A stretch of DNA of 64,000 bases from Phlebotomus papatasi (GCF_024763615.1 NC_077222.1:24180001-24244000); one strand, 5' to 3'. Positions 12,101 through 27,100 are shown, counted from the first letter of the stretch. The notes: generated by a model not told the origin, from the letters alone. Made by a program: numbers and translations.

Positions 12101-15100
12101 AATATTAATATAATGTTATAATACAATATTATTAAATAAGCTATAATAGAAAATACGAAGGGGAAGGAAATGGTTAGAAAACACGAAAGAAATTCGCGAT
12201 GCTCACGAAGTCGCACGACTATCCCGAAGCCACACGAAGTATCCGATTGAATGACAAGAAACGTTAAAATTTCAAAAGTGCAGAATTGCAGATCGAAGTT
12301 TTGCTGGGTTTATTACGGGCGTTTTCAGTTGGTGAAATTTGAAATGAAATAATTGGGTGAAGTTGGCTGCGCTTCTACTCTAAACTCCGGAATTGGCGAT
12401 TCGATGTTTTGTCTATGAGTGTGTGTGTGTGTTGTCTCTTATCGTGTTGAGGGGGATATATCTATTCCCTCCTGATGGGAGTGATCAGTGAAGAATTGGT
12501 GGGCAAAGAGACAGGAGCTTAGCTCCTTTTAACAAGTATAATTTTTAAGAGTGTGGTTTCTCCCCAGTACCCCCAAAGTATCCCTAAAGTGGTGAAAAGT
12601 GGTGTGTGGAGGAGCGGAGGAGCCGGATCTGCAAGTCCCATCGGAATCGGTGCTTGATTTTCCACGGAGGAAAATCATTTCTTCATCGGAGATTGCGACA
12701 CCGGAACCCTTCACTTCTTCAACGGACAAAGTCCACTGTAGCCCATTGAGTTCCCTGAGATTTTCCGGGGTATCTTGCCTTGTTCTGGGAAGATTAGTCA
12801 CGTCTTGGAGATCTGCTGGAGTAGCCTGTTGCCAGTATTGTGGAGAGGAGGTCACCCTACGGCAGTCCTTCTTATCTCTGAGCCCCAGAGACATGCGCCA
12901 TCACACCGACGGAATAGCCATAACCTCCAAGCCGACCGATCCAGCGGATTCACCCATTTAAATAACTATCCGGAAACCATAAGTACCCTCATTTATGTTA
13001 TATGTCTCGGCAGTGATTTTATTTAAATTAAAATAGTATTTATATGGGCCTTTAAAAGAGTCTTCTGGATTAATTTGTTCTGAGGGATGTGGTAATCTTT
13101 GGAAAGAATCTGAGAGAGGTTACAAGAAGTGGGGAAATTTGAGAAATCTTCTTTAACTTTTGAGAAATATTGGTGAGAATCTGGAACAGGTAATAGAAAG
13201 AGCCGGGTTATGAGGAATGGAAGTTTTGGGTGGATATAGAAGGTGAAGAGACATTCTTAAAAATAAGCAAATAATTCCGCAATTTAGTTGAACATCAGCA
13301 GTTTTCCGGTAAATCTTTAACACCTTATTATGATATAATTTAGCTCAACAAACCAATTGCGAAGCTAAATTACATCATAATAAGGCTCAATTCCATTTGA
13401 AAATAGGAGAAAAAAAAACAATTTCAAAGCTGCCCCAATTCAAAGGTGCCCCACTTCCCCCTATGACCAAGCATCGCAATATAATTAATAATTAAGAAAA
13501 TATTGGAATTTTTATGTGAAAATAGAAACATTTTCACTGTTTTTGATACAAACGGACAACTTGTGTAGTACGTTTTGGGTGTTTGATCGTGGGGGTTGAT
13601 TACTAGCGCTAAGATGGCGATAGAAACTATTTAATTACAAGTTTGCTAATTTATCAAAGGGCGAATAAATGGGTCTCAGAATGAACCTTGAACAGCGATC
13701 GGCAAAATTGTGCTTATCTGGAACTAAAAATTGATAAATCGACACTACTTTACAAGAAATTGACAGATCGGCACATTTTTTTTAAAAAATTGACAGATCA
13801 GCACGAGATTAACAAATCCGTGCAAAATAGGCAAATCGGCACAATTTTTACAAAAGATCAGCATATCGGCATTCAATTGAACTGTGAGCGACACTCCTTG
13901 AATTTTATAATACTATTATCTTTGTCTGCTATATCCTTACAATTGTATTAGGTCTTGTTAGAGCCATGTTCAGAATTCTAGTCCTTATGGGATTTCTATA
14001 AGGCTTTTAAAAGCATTCTCAACGATCTACACTCTATCAAGCTTCAAAGTCTTTTTGGCTTTGCTACAGTATCCGTCTGTCTCATTTCACCACCCTATCT
14101 TTCTTCCCGATCTCAGGTAGTGAGGTCCGGAGAATCAACCTCTTCTCTCCTCAATTTCCCTCACGGGGTTCTTCAGGATACTATTTTAGAACCCATTATG
14201 TTTCCCGTCTTATAAATGATCTCCAGCAACTCATTTAGGCTCTGCGGATTTTATTCGCATGCTGACGATCTTTAAATTTATTACAATGGAAGTCCGACAC
14301 GTTCGTTATATGCTTTTGAAGCAGTTGGAGGTTGATTTGGAGAGGATAACTTTCTGAGTCTTTCGCAACGTTCTTGTCTTAAATGCCAAAAAGTTTCAGG
14401 CACTAATCTTACATTCGAGAAGTAAACACCCTCTTGCAAATCCACTTATATCTTTCGGACGAAGTATTTCTATCCTCTTCCAAAGTGTGGATTCTGGGTA
14501 CCATCTTCAATTCTAAACTGGTCAGACAACATCATAGGGATTTCTTGTTAGGTTTATCTTATTTTGCGTACACTGCTGCTCTGTCAAATATTTATACCCT
14601 AGAACACTAGCCTATTCTTGGTTAGGGCGCTGATTTTGCCCTTTTCACCTACGGATGTGCTTTCGAACACACCATAAGACCCAAAATCGTCTGAAACTGG
14701 CATTTAACTCACGCTTGCGATACCTTTGAACTTCGTAAAATTAGGATTTGTCTACGGGTCGGCTTAAACCTTATCGATTCCGGTGCATTTAGGCCATTTA
14801 TTTAGGACTACGTACTACCCATTCCTCTACTCTATATTGACCTCCAAGGCGGTCTTCCAGCTCTACGTCTCGGTCGTTTTTATATTACGGCTGACCAGCC
14901 TTGGTTGGATCAGTTGCAGTGAATGTGTATTTGTATCGACAGATTTTAGTGACGAACTCGTTTATATACTAACCTCCCTTGTTTAGGTGATTCATTGTCA
15001 ATCCATTGGCATTACTGTCCATTTATTCACTCACTGAGAAAAAAACGGGGGTGCGATTAACTTTTTCTCCTCATAACTTTAACACTTTTTAGGTGTAAAA

Positions 15101-18100
15101 AATATCAACATTCTTTAATGTTAATTTTACACTTTTAAGGGTAAAACTTACACGAAAAAGTGTAACTTTAAACCCTAATACACCTAAAAAGCATAATATT
15201 TACAGCGATTTCGGATCAATACTGCAGGGTATAAACATTTTCGAAATGTTATTTTGACTTTTTCAGATTTCTCTCAGTGCTAGATTAATTCGATAAGGCT
15301 GCTGAAAATTTTGGAGTTGCCGAGTTTCATTTAGTTTTCAATGAAATAAATTGAATTGAATTGAATTATTTTGACAAGAGTTTTCAATTCGAAAGCTTCA
15401 AGAGAAGCGACGACGTCACGTTTTTAGTTCTTTATTCTATTTGTTTATGAGCACGCCCAAAGGTTAGACGGTTGGGGATATTGAATTCTGATTTTCCGCA
15501 ACCCCTCTTTAAGTAGTAATTTTTTAGATACGTATTTCCTTTTTTTAATATTATTTCAGCCTCTCCATTCCTAGATTTTTTAAAATTTATTTCGAAGACT
15601 TTAACCGAAATTCTCAAAATGTTGGGTAATTTTAAAATTCTTGAAATGATCTAGAAAGTTATTTCGTTTAAATACGATAGTATTTATTATTGCTTTTAAA
15701 GTGGTTTTCCAGATCATTGGACAAAAAGTTGATAAAGAGTTCATTTTTTACCAATTAGGACGAAAACGGAATTTCTTGAAAGGATTTTAGATTCCAAATA
15801 GCGCTTGCTACACGAAACATGTGTCTTGGATTCGAACCCTATCATCGGAATTTGATTGTAATCTTGAAGATGTTTTAATAGTATCTATTATGCTTCGCTG
15901 AATTTAATTCAGTAAGATTTAAATATAAAATCGAGTAAATTTTAAAAAAATCGGGTAAAGTAATCTGAATTATTTTATAGATTGCTAGTTCCTTTATAAT
16001 TATATTATTAATTTTTAGAATATTGCATTGAACTCACAAGTTCGAGTATTGTGCTAAGTCTAGATCTCTTTGCTTTTATCTATGGTTTGTATTATTAAAC
16101 TTGATGGTATTTCATTCACCACAAAAGGGTCAAATGGTAAAATTAAACACCGTGAAGAGGTTTAAGTGGAACTCACATAACAATACCCCATAATAACTTA
16201 GCTTTATTGCATAGAAATATATAAAGTGTTAAGGTGAGACTCCAATGGGGGTGGACGAAGAAAAGTCCCTGGATCTCGAACACTTGTGTAACGGGTGGAT
16301 AAAATGATAAATAATACCCCATTTTGTCGATCAACAGCAAATATAGAGCGAAATGGGGGGTGTTCGCACATAAAGCATAAAGCTATATATGTACCAAAAG
16401 GCACCCTCAACAATAACTTCCCTATGTATGATTTTGGATTGGGGAAGCACAAAAAAAGCAAAGGGAATTTTCTCTATTTGCAGACATGATGGGGGTAGGG
16501 GGATGAAGAAAAAAATAAATAAATTGCGATGGGAGAAAAATCACGATGACACAAAGTTTCCCATATAGCACCATCACAGGGTATTTATGTGCAAGGAGCT
16601 TTTCCGATGTGTATTGAAGCTCTTTTATCAGCTTTTCTTTCAATCAGAGTTGTCAAAGAGATAACGAAAACTTTATGTAGATGGAAATAACTATAATGAG
16701 CTTTGTGTTGACATGCTCAAATACAAAGATAAATAGCATTTGAGCCTTTACTCATCAGAATCATTTTCCGGATGTTTGGAATATTTTCTCAATGGCCTTA
16801 AAGTGCAACGTTCTTGGGTAAATAGTAAATTTTCTACTTCAACGTTATAAATAAGAGTTATTTATTGTAGTTTCACATTTCACAAGCTTTGAGAGAAATT
16901 CCTTTGCGTCAAAGAATCACAGTGTTGAGGAATTGCTCTAAATGAGCTGCAGAAAAAGTTTATGTTTGCTAAAGTTTCCCGAATGAAATGTCCTTTTCAT
17001 AAAATCTGAAGAAAAGCTTTGTTAAATTAAAGTTGAAAAAATATATCAACAGATTTTTTTTAAATTAATACAATGTGGAATGAATATATGGGATAAAGTG
17101 ATACAAGTTGGATATAGTGTTACAAGTTGGACATGGCAAGAAAAAAGCCCTGTCCAAATTGTACCATTATTGTCCAACTTGTACCACTTTACCCTATTTC
17201 GAAAATTGTGACAAAACATTTATGCAAATTCTGATGCTAATTTATTACAAACTGATATAACTTATGCATTTTTTCATAATTTTTTAGAACAGGAAAATTG
17301 CATGAAGTCAAAATTCATATTTTTCTTTAAAGTTATTAATACATTTATCTTAGCTTTTGACATTCAAATTTAATTTGAACTAAATTACATTTGTGGTGAA
17401 GTTTAGAAGAAAAAGAAGAGTACGAAAGACTAATTTTTTGAAGAGTTTTGCATATGTCTAGCTTACACTTTCGCACTCTTCTTCTTCTTTTGAATGTCAC
17501 ACCAAAATAAATTTAGTTTAGTACAATTTTGAGTGCGAAAGAGTGGGATAGACTTATGAAATATTTTTGGGAAAGAAACTAAGTTAAATTTAAGTTGGGT
17601 CCAGGTAAAATGAAAATTTCATTATTTTTCTTTTTCCAAAACCGATAAAGTTTTTTTTTCTATAGTTTTAAAGTTTCAAATTGGTTATTTGTTTGTATTT
17701 GATTTTGTGATATTAGGGTAGAATCACCACTTCTCGCCAGTGCCCCACTTCTCGCCATGTGTATTGAAATCGTTATTTTTCACGATTTATGAAATAAATA
17801 AGCCGCAAAGTTACTTGCATTTTTATTTCTGCTAGAGTAGAAAAACACTAATTTTTTGTTTTGAATTTAAATGTTCCAGCATTTTTTAGAGGAATATTTT
17901 AAACAAGTGCATCGAATCCAATATTTCTTACAAAATATATAGTAAGTGTCATGAAACTTTTATCGAACAAAATTTAATTTTTGAATAAATAATTTACCTA
18001 TTGAACATTTAATTACATTCGGCGAATACATAAAATTTGTATTTAGTTAGTTAATATTTCATTTTATATATTTTTTTTATGTAAAAATGAGCCATGGCGG

Positions 18101-21100
18101 AAAGTGGTAATATTCTAAAATTGATTCACCACCTGTCGCCATAGCTTATTAAAAGGCGACGCTAACTTCACTTCATAGATTCTCAGTTGTCAAATCTACT
18201 TTGTTTACATTCTGCAATAGTCTAATAATTTGATTTCTCAAATAAAAGTGATGAAAAATCATTTAATGTGAGTAATAATAAGATGATCATGAGGAAAAAG
18301 AAATGCTAAATGCATTCTTTGCATATTATTGCTCAAAATAATCGAGTTTAAACTTTTCCAAGTGGGTGGCGAGAAGTGGTGACAGAACTGGCGAAAAGTG
18401 GTAAAAAGTGGCGACTAAAAGTGGTTATTTTTGCATTGTTAATAAGAACCAGTTTTTTAGGTACACCCGTGTTAAATTATAGGACAATTGTTTTGACGAA
18501 TCTAAAGTCAATATATCTAAGTAGCTTTGTGTCAAATTTGAGTTATCTAATATTAAGGGGTCAAAAGTTATACTACAATTAATTTCACTTTTCCTAAAAG
18601 TGGCGATAAGTGGTTACTCCACCCTATGTGGTACAGTTTGAAAAACGCTATACACTTAAGATACCTTTTGAGTCTTAAAGGGTTAATATTATATTATAAT
18701 AACTTATATTCTAACAATTTGTAGTTGTCTGATATATTAAATCCTCCCTGCTCTGAGTATTTCAGAAATTCCTGGTACTATATGTGAATTCTTTCCCTTA
18801 TTGAATGGTTTAGTTGAATGGGGGTACATGGAATCTTTCGAAGAAAGGGCGTGTGAAATAAATTTTTCTCCGATGGGTCTAATGCTATAGTGAAATTCTT
18901 TTTCTCATGTCGCTATTTAAAATGTCCTGAGAATATGAGACAGATTGTATTTTGTGAATCTTCAAAATTTTACCAACACATAGTCCTGGGGATACAAATC
19001 ACCGATGTCCCTGATAATCGTATGGTATGAGACAAATTCCCTAAATTCTTCACAGTTTATAAGGCACTCTGATAGGTGATTTTCTCTCCATGACTGACCA
19101 TCACTAGTGAGTAAAGAGTGGGCCTTTAGTTATTTTTCTTGCCATCTGAATTTATCTTGATACAAAATCTGCCTCTTTTCTGAGGGCCTTTAGTGGCAAA
19201 AAAGCCGAGTGAATGTAAGGGAATATCCCTAACATGGCATTTGGTCTCAATTACGTTGAAGAGGAACTATGTATATACGGTAAAGACCATGTTATTTACA
19301 TGAGATATACAAGAAAAAGTGATTGTCAAATTTCTTTTTTTCTACCATGAGATGCTGAGTACCTATTATGGGACATTAAGTACCTTAACTGAAAGTTCTT
19401 GCGGTTTTTCACCACAACACAACATATTTACGTTAAGGGAAAGATGATTCCTCGTCCTCACGCCCTGTCAGCCCCCAAAAACTCACCCAGGGGGTTGGGG
19501 GATACATTGTAGAAACTTGAATGGGGGGCTGAACTGCGGGACTTAAGTGGGTAAGTGAATTTAAATAGAAAATGTAGAGGTTTTTTCTTTACCTTCCGCA
19601 GATTAAATTTCAAAGGAGATTTTCTCCCATTTTACCTTCACGTCACCAAAAAGACTTTTACATTTTCCCACAAAATTATTTATTGCATCAACGAATTTTG
19701 CATTATAATTATCTTACAGTGTGAAGAAACTTCTCTTTTCACAGAATGCATCTACAAACTCAGAATACCTCAACTGATCAAACCTGTTCTCTGTGGTTTC
19801 CACGAAAATCCTCTTCAAGTTTCCTGATTTCAAGGGAAAATCCACAAATATTTCCCCAATCTTAAAATACACGGAGAATTTACATTTGCCTTTTCTAAGT
19901 TACCCTTTGAGCGCTTCAAGTGCCACAATGTATTGATCGTATTGATACTCAAACTCCAAGGAAGATCATCATAGCATTCAATATTGATCTTGAGTTATTG
20001 TATTGCGACGTTCATCCCCGAGCAATCAGTTTGAAAAAATATTTTGTAAAAATGTTCGTAAATGTTTGTGACTTCCTATGGGGGAGTTACAAAATGCTCG
20101 TGAATCATATAACCTACAAACATGTTCGTAAAAGTTTCTACTTTCTCACAAACATTGTTCGTAACATGATCACCTGACGAGAATTTTTGTACTTTTACAA
20201 ACATTTGTTCGTAAATGTTCGTTAACACACAAAAAATGTTCATAAAATTTTGTCATTTATTCGTAAATGTTCGTAAAATGTTCGACAGGAAAACAAACAT
20301 TTACGAACAAATGATAAAGTTTTAAGAACATTTTTTGTGTGTTTACGAACATTTACGAACAAATGTTTGTCAAGTGACCATGTTACGAACAATGTTTGTG
20401 AAAAAAGTACAAACTTTTACGAACATGTTTGTGGGTTATACGATTCACGAGCATTTTGGAACTCCCCCATAGGAATTCACAAACATTTACGAACATTTTT
20501 ACAAAATATTTTTTTCTGTGTAGTCTCGAAGTTACAGGTAGTGAATTTAACGGATAGTGTTTATTCGTTTATGTGCTTGTGGTCTACCGGCTAAGTGGCC
20601 AAACAGTAGTAGATATCGACCTCATACGACCGTCAGATGTATAATCAAAGCCCTAACAAATTTATATTATTTCCAGAGATAAATTTGAAATATGGTTCAA
20701 TCTTAGCCGATTCAATTTTATCAAATGCGTTGTTTTTTTGGTACTTCATATCTTCTTAAAGTAATGCCTAGAAATAAAAAATTAAATAAAAGTATTTTTT
20801 AGAGAAAAAAATTTCGGAAATTGTATGAAATAAAATTTAAGAGGAACAGGTAAGATTTTTCTACAAATTAACGCCATTAGGGTGGTGTAACCACTTATCG
20901 CCACTTTTAGGAAAAAGTGAAATTAATTGTATTATAACTTTTGACCCCTTATTATCAGACAACTCAAATTTGACACAAAGTTACTTAGATATATTGACTC
21001 TAGATTCGTCAAAACAATTGTCCTACAATTTAACGCGGGAGTACCTAAAACACTGGTTTTTATTAACAATGCAAAAATAACCACTTCATCGCCACTTTTT

Positions 21101-24100
21101 ACCACTTTTCGCCAGTTCTGTAACCACTTCTCGCCACCCACTTGGAAAAGTTTAAACTCGATTATTTTGAGCAATAATATGCAAAGAATACATTCAGCAT
21201 TTCTTTTTCCTCATGATCACCTTATTATTACTCACATTAAATAATTTTTCTTCACTATTATTTCAGAAATCAAATTATTAGTAGATTATTGCAGAAAGTA
21301 AACAAGGTAGATTTGACAACTGGGAATCTATGAAGTGAAGTTAGCGTCGCCTGTTGAAAAGCGATGCCGACAGGTGATGAATCAATTTTAGAATATTACC
21401 ACTCTCCGCCATGACTGATTTTTACATAAAAATTATATAAAATGAAATATTAACTAACTAAATACAAATTTTATGTATTCGGCGAATGTAATAAAATGTT
21501 CAATAGGCAAATTACTTATTCAAAAATTAAATCTTGTTCGATAAAAGTTTCATGTCACTTACGATATTTGGTAAGAAATATTGGATTCGATGCACTTGCT
21601 TAAAATATTCCTCTAAAAAATGCCCAAACATTTAAATTAAAAACATAAAATTAATGTTTTTCGACTCTATACGTAGCAGTAATAAAAATACAAGTAACTT
21701 TACGGCTCATTTATTTCATAAATCGTGAAAAATAGCGATTTCAATATACGTGGCGAGAAGTGGGGCACTGGCGAGAAGTGGTGATTTCACCCTATGTCGG
21801 AAAAGTTAGGATAAAAAATACGTAAGCCTCTGAGGATACCCAAGAAGCATTTTCTTCTCTACATTCAAATAATGGTTGTTTGACAAATATTTTTATTTTA
21901 AATTTACATAATTGTGTAACTTTTGTGTATTACATTACACATTTATGTAATGCTTACACATTTTGTCTAATATTTATGAATTTTTACACAAGTAGTAATA
22001 ATGTAATAATTGTGTACAAAATATACACAAAATGTGTACTTGTCAATTTTTCTGTACGTAAAAAATACTTGTGAGGGATAGCTGAGGTCGCGACGGTTTC
22101 GAAGATTTTGTGAATTTCCTGGGTCCGAGAGGCTTGTGACAGATGTCACTTAAATTTTGACATAATTTTTATAATATCCGTGACAGCTTATGTATTAGAA
22201 TTTTACACGAAATGTAAACTGTCACTTTTTATATGATAAATTAGGGTAAATGTCCTAATTAAGAACCATTTCCAGACCCTTTAACTTTGGCAGAAGATTC
22301 AACACATTAAGTTCATATTTTTTTCTGAAGAGAATTACATAAATTTTCTCCTTGACTCTTCTAGAATGTTACTGTTTAGTGAAAATTCTTTTAATATAAT
22401 TTGAAAACTTCTTAAATACAAGAAAAATACGCGAGCGTAAAATGCTTCTGTTTGAAACATAGTAATTCAAATGGAGACAAGAGAAGGTTTCTAATTGGAG
22501 ACAAACAGTGTAATTGAAACCCCGACGAAAGGCTTCCAAAACTTTGTTGAGTTGCTTCTGAGTGCAGGATTTGTTCTTATCTGGGTTCTTTCTGGGTTAT
22601 AGACACTCCCGCAAACTCCTGAACATTTTTCGAAGTTTCGAATTTCTCACAATCCTTAAAAATTTTTGAAAAATTTTCATGGTTTTAACGATTTTCCAAA
22701 ATTAGTTCCCAATAATTCTTTGTGTAAAGTGAGTATTTTTGGCCACTCTTAAGCTGTTATGACCTCGTTAAGCTTCTATATACATTTAAATGCAGTTTCA
22801 ATTAAAGGGCTTTTAATAAGTCTTGGTTCTGCAAGGCATCATTGTATTTCTTCAGTAATTTTTCAATAAAAAATTGTTAATTTTGTAAAATATATTGTAA
22901 CCAATATTGTAAAATTTACGTAATTACTATTACCTGAATTGACCTGAACAGAAGAGAAAAAGATTGTTTAACACAACAAAAGACTATACAGCCTGATAAA
23001 AAGCATTTCCGCCGTTTGGCTCTGGAGGCTGGTTAGCAACGCTAAGGGTCTTGACAGACCTGACGATTAGGCGAGAGACGGTTTAGCGCAATTTTATTAG
23101 AAATAATGGTTAAACTGCATTTCCATCATTTTCCACTAAGTCGCCTCTCGGCTTAAGTCACAAGTGGGTCTAGGGCATAAGTCTGAGGCGGACGCGCGAT
23201 ATGGAGGGCCTAAGGACACATGTTGGCAAAAATAAATACATAAAAATAAAATCATTTGAGTTACATGAAAATACCTTTTTTCCTATAAGTTTCTAATTTG
23301 GTAAGAAAATTCTATGAGAGTAAATTCAAATCAACAATAAAATGATACATGATACACATCCAAAAACAACGGTGACGAAAATTTCGCGAAATGCTCGAAT
23401 TGAAGAGTTCGAACATTCTGCGAATTTTTCTTCGCTAATGTTTTTAATATCTTTATCACTCCTTTTCTGGTGGGTGTCTTGATACCTTCCCCCATGAATA
23501 TTTCATCATCATGGAATCTTGCTTCATCTTTTCCCACTTTCCTGTCGACGAAATTGAAAGGAAAGAATAACAAACATGAAAATTTAATGTAAAGAAACAA
23601 GAAGTACAGTATCTCTTCCATTATATAAATACTTACATTTCTCAACCCATATATATATATGTATATATTGCTGTAATTGAGAGAATTGAGTTGGAAATTA
23701 TGGGATAATGGTGAAAAACACGAAATTTTCATATAACATATCATGGGCATAATATCAGCAATTGGGGAAAAATTCAATAAGCACTACATAAACACTAGAA
23801 ACTTTCTCTATTTCTATAAAATTGGCAAATTTATACAATTTTGTATTTCAGCTTAAATAGATTGTAGCTTAGTGGTGAGAAATTTGAATGGAAACTTTGT
23901 ACAGAAACTGATATGATATATCATATTGTCTGCAATCGAATATTCTCATGAACAATCTTATTCTATGTCTCCAATCGACAGAGTAACACGAGTAGAAGAA
24001 ATAAATTGAATAAAAGACAACTGAAATTGTTATGCTCAGTTGTATTTTGATGTTGCTGTGGTAATGAATAATCTGAGATTTGTTGTGTTTATCACGTACC

Positions 24101-27100
24101 AACACTGATTTTGCTTCAAAATTTAATATTACGTCTTAATAAAAGACGAATCAAAGCTATATCAGTATCTAATTATCGGGGTAACTGGGGGATATTTGAA
24201 TCGGGGCACCTTTAAATTACGGCTTTTTATCCTATTTAAGTGAAACTGAGGTTTGTTGTAATTAAATTGAGCATCAGAAATGGTTCATCTCCATTTAAAA
24301 ACAGGAGAAAAAGGCCTATTTTAAAAGCGCCCTACAATACAAGGATTTTATAAAAGAAATAAAAGGGTAGTACAGATGAAACTAAGAATATTTGTGAAGA
24401 TTGGAGTCAATCAAAAATACCGATGTTGAAAATATAAGAACTAGGGAAAACTGGGGCATCACCTAACACGGGGTACCGCCACCAAACACTGTGATTTTTT
24501 TATCAGATATTCGACTTCAGAGGACAAGACTTACAGAAATTTATAGGCATTTTAGGGATGCTTGTCCACTGAAGAAATGGTCGAGATAGTCCAAGTAGTT
24601 TAAAAATAAAAATTAGTTTTTGGTGCTATTCCGTGTTTGGTGGTGCCTCAGTTTCCCCTAATGCATTTTCTAAAAGGTCCGTAATAGACGCTAATAAAGA
24701 ATTATTATTTTAAAAGTGCCCTAATTCAAAGGTACCTCGCTTCCCTCTATTTTTAGCAATCAGTTTTTTTCACTTGACAAGGCTTTTTGTTTAGCCAATT
24801 GTTCTGTAACAATTTTATCAAGGAATTTATAACCTCTTAAGGCTGAATCTTTTATACATAGGGTGGAATCACCAGTTCTCGCCAGTGCCCCACTTCTCGC
24901 CACTTACATTGAAATCGCTATTTTTCGCAATTTATGAAATAAATGAGTCGCAATTTTTTTTGTATTGTTTCTGCTTCTACGCATAGAATCGAAAAATAAT
25001 AATTATTTGTTTTGGATTCACGATTTTGATCACTTTTTAGAGCAATATTTTAAGCAAGTGCATCGAATCCAACATCTCTTACCAAATGTACTAAGTGTCG
25101 TCAAATTTTCATCTGGCCAAAAATACCTATTTGGGTAAATAATTTGTCTATTGAATATTTAATTGCACTTGTGGAATACATAAAATTTGTATTTAGTCAA
25201 TTAATATTTCATTTTATATTATTTTTGTATAAAAATGAGCCATGGCGAGAAGTGGTAATATTCTAAAATTGATTTTACCACCTGTCGCCATATCTTTTCA
25301 ATAGGCGACGCTAACTTCACTTCGTACATTCTCAGTTGTCAAATCTGCATTGTTTACTTTCTGCAAAAGCCCCATAATTTGATTTGTCAAATAAAAGTGA
25401 AGAAAAATCATTTAAAGAGAGTAATAATAAAGTGATCACAAGGACAGAGAAATGGTGAATGTATTCTTTTCATAGCATTGCCTAATATAACCGAGTGTGG
25501 TTCTTTTCAAGTGGGTGGCGAGAAGTGGTTACAAATTTTACAAAACTGGCGAAAAGTGGTAAAAAGTGGTAAAAAGTGGAGACGAAATGGTTATTTTTGC
25601 ATTATTAATAAAAATCAGTTTTTTAAGTAGTCCAGCGTTATGTTCTAGGATTATTGTTTTCACGTATCTAGAGCCAATACATCTAAGTAACTTTGTGTCA
25701 AATTTGACTTATCTTGTAACAAGGATTCAAAAGTGATGATTAAATGAATTTAATTTTTTCCTAAACATGGCGATAGCCGGTTATTCCACCTTATTTGACC
25801 ATTTTTTTTTCAAATAGAACATTAATCTATATGTATAAATACTTATTGCAATCGGATAACTTCCAACTAGTTCTAGAAGCTACCATAACCAAGACCATAA
25901 CTACTAAATAAAACTACTGTAAATAAAAGAAAAACTTATTGAAACCCTAAATCGATATCTCTAACGGTTTTTGGAATCTTATCTATTTATTTAATTAAGT
26001 GGCTGCAACGCTCCTTTAAGGGACCGGGTTCCTCGCATTAACCTCCTTCACTCCTAGTGACTCTTCGTCAGCACGCTCTAGAAACGTAGCATAGGTCGTT
26101 GTCGAAAAGTCCGTCCTATCGGAGGCTTTTAGCGATACTTCGTAACAATCTTGCTTCTACGGGGAGGGGTTAGTTAGTTCCTTGCCAAACCCTCTCTAAA
26201 ATGACCAGAGCTCTTGCTCATTAGCCTCAGGTTCGTGATTTTACTCTGGGGTTGGTTACCTAATCTTCTATAACCAACTCACCTGAGTGTACCGGGGCTT
26301 ACCAGACATCTATCCTGCTTGGACGTGAACACAGGAATTGAGTGGAAGAGCCTATATGTCGTATTACTCTCCTCCATTTAGATCCCGTTTTCAGAATCAG
26401 TCGGTGTTTAAAATCCAATGATAAGAATAAACAAAAGTGTTTAATCAAAATTCAAGAGAGAGTACACTAATTGCTTTGGAACTTATAACTTTACCAAACT
26501 ATTTTGGTATCAAGAATTTTAATTACTTGAAATGTTTGAAATCTTTTTCAAAGAACTCAATTATTTCGTACTGAAATATTTAAAAATATCCTTATTGTGC
26601 TTAAAATCTGTAATTTTAGCGCTAGATAGTAAAACTCACCACTGAGATGACCTCAAGGTAATTAAACTTTAATTGATTTTCTGGCACTTCTAAATGTATA
26701 AATTATAATTAAAATGGATTCATTGAATTCCCTAAAATAGAATACATTAAGAAACTTTTCAATTAGAAGAACTTTTAAGCGAATCGTATAATAAATGTAT
26801 TATTTCACAAACGGAGTGGAGTGAGAAAGTAAAACCGTTTTAGTAATTTTTAAAACTCATTTGGCAAAGGTCTGTGTACGATATTTTAGATAACTAAGCT
26901 CATTTACTTGCTCCTAATTATTAACTATTTTTAAAACAGAACGTTATTATTAGTTTATTGTCACAAAAATTTATATTTTTAAAAGTCTTGAAAAAATTCG
27001 GTCCTCACACTCCTATTTGTCCTATACCCGAAATTCTTTTAGAAAAATTGTTGGGTGGATAGGGGGAAGTGGGGCACCATTGAAATTGGGATTTTTCATT

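Larger units (their letters stand above)
11676..13463. mobile_element. MITE of the GGGGAAGTGGGGCACC group split by later insertions
   Basis: The left tip taggggg-aagtggggcacctttgaa through ggggcagctttgaaa is exactly inverted at the right tip (tttcaaagctgcccc ... ggtgccccacttccccct), about 40 bp. The intact interior of the family is about 110 bp, but here 1.56 kb (11759-13321) has been inserted. The 5-bp acctt flanks the insert on both sides (11754-11758, 13322-13326). Confidence 0.75.

Noticed and set aside
23331..23777. 148-codon minus-strand ORF
   Set aside because: Low-complexity AT-rich sequence with an (at)n run encoding alternating Ile/Tyr, no recognisable domain; likely chance.
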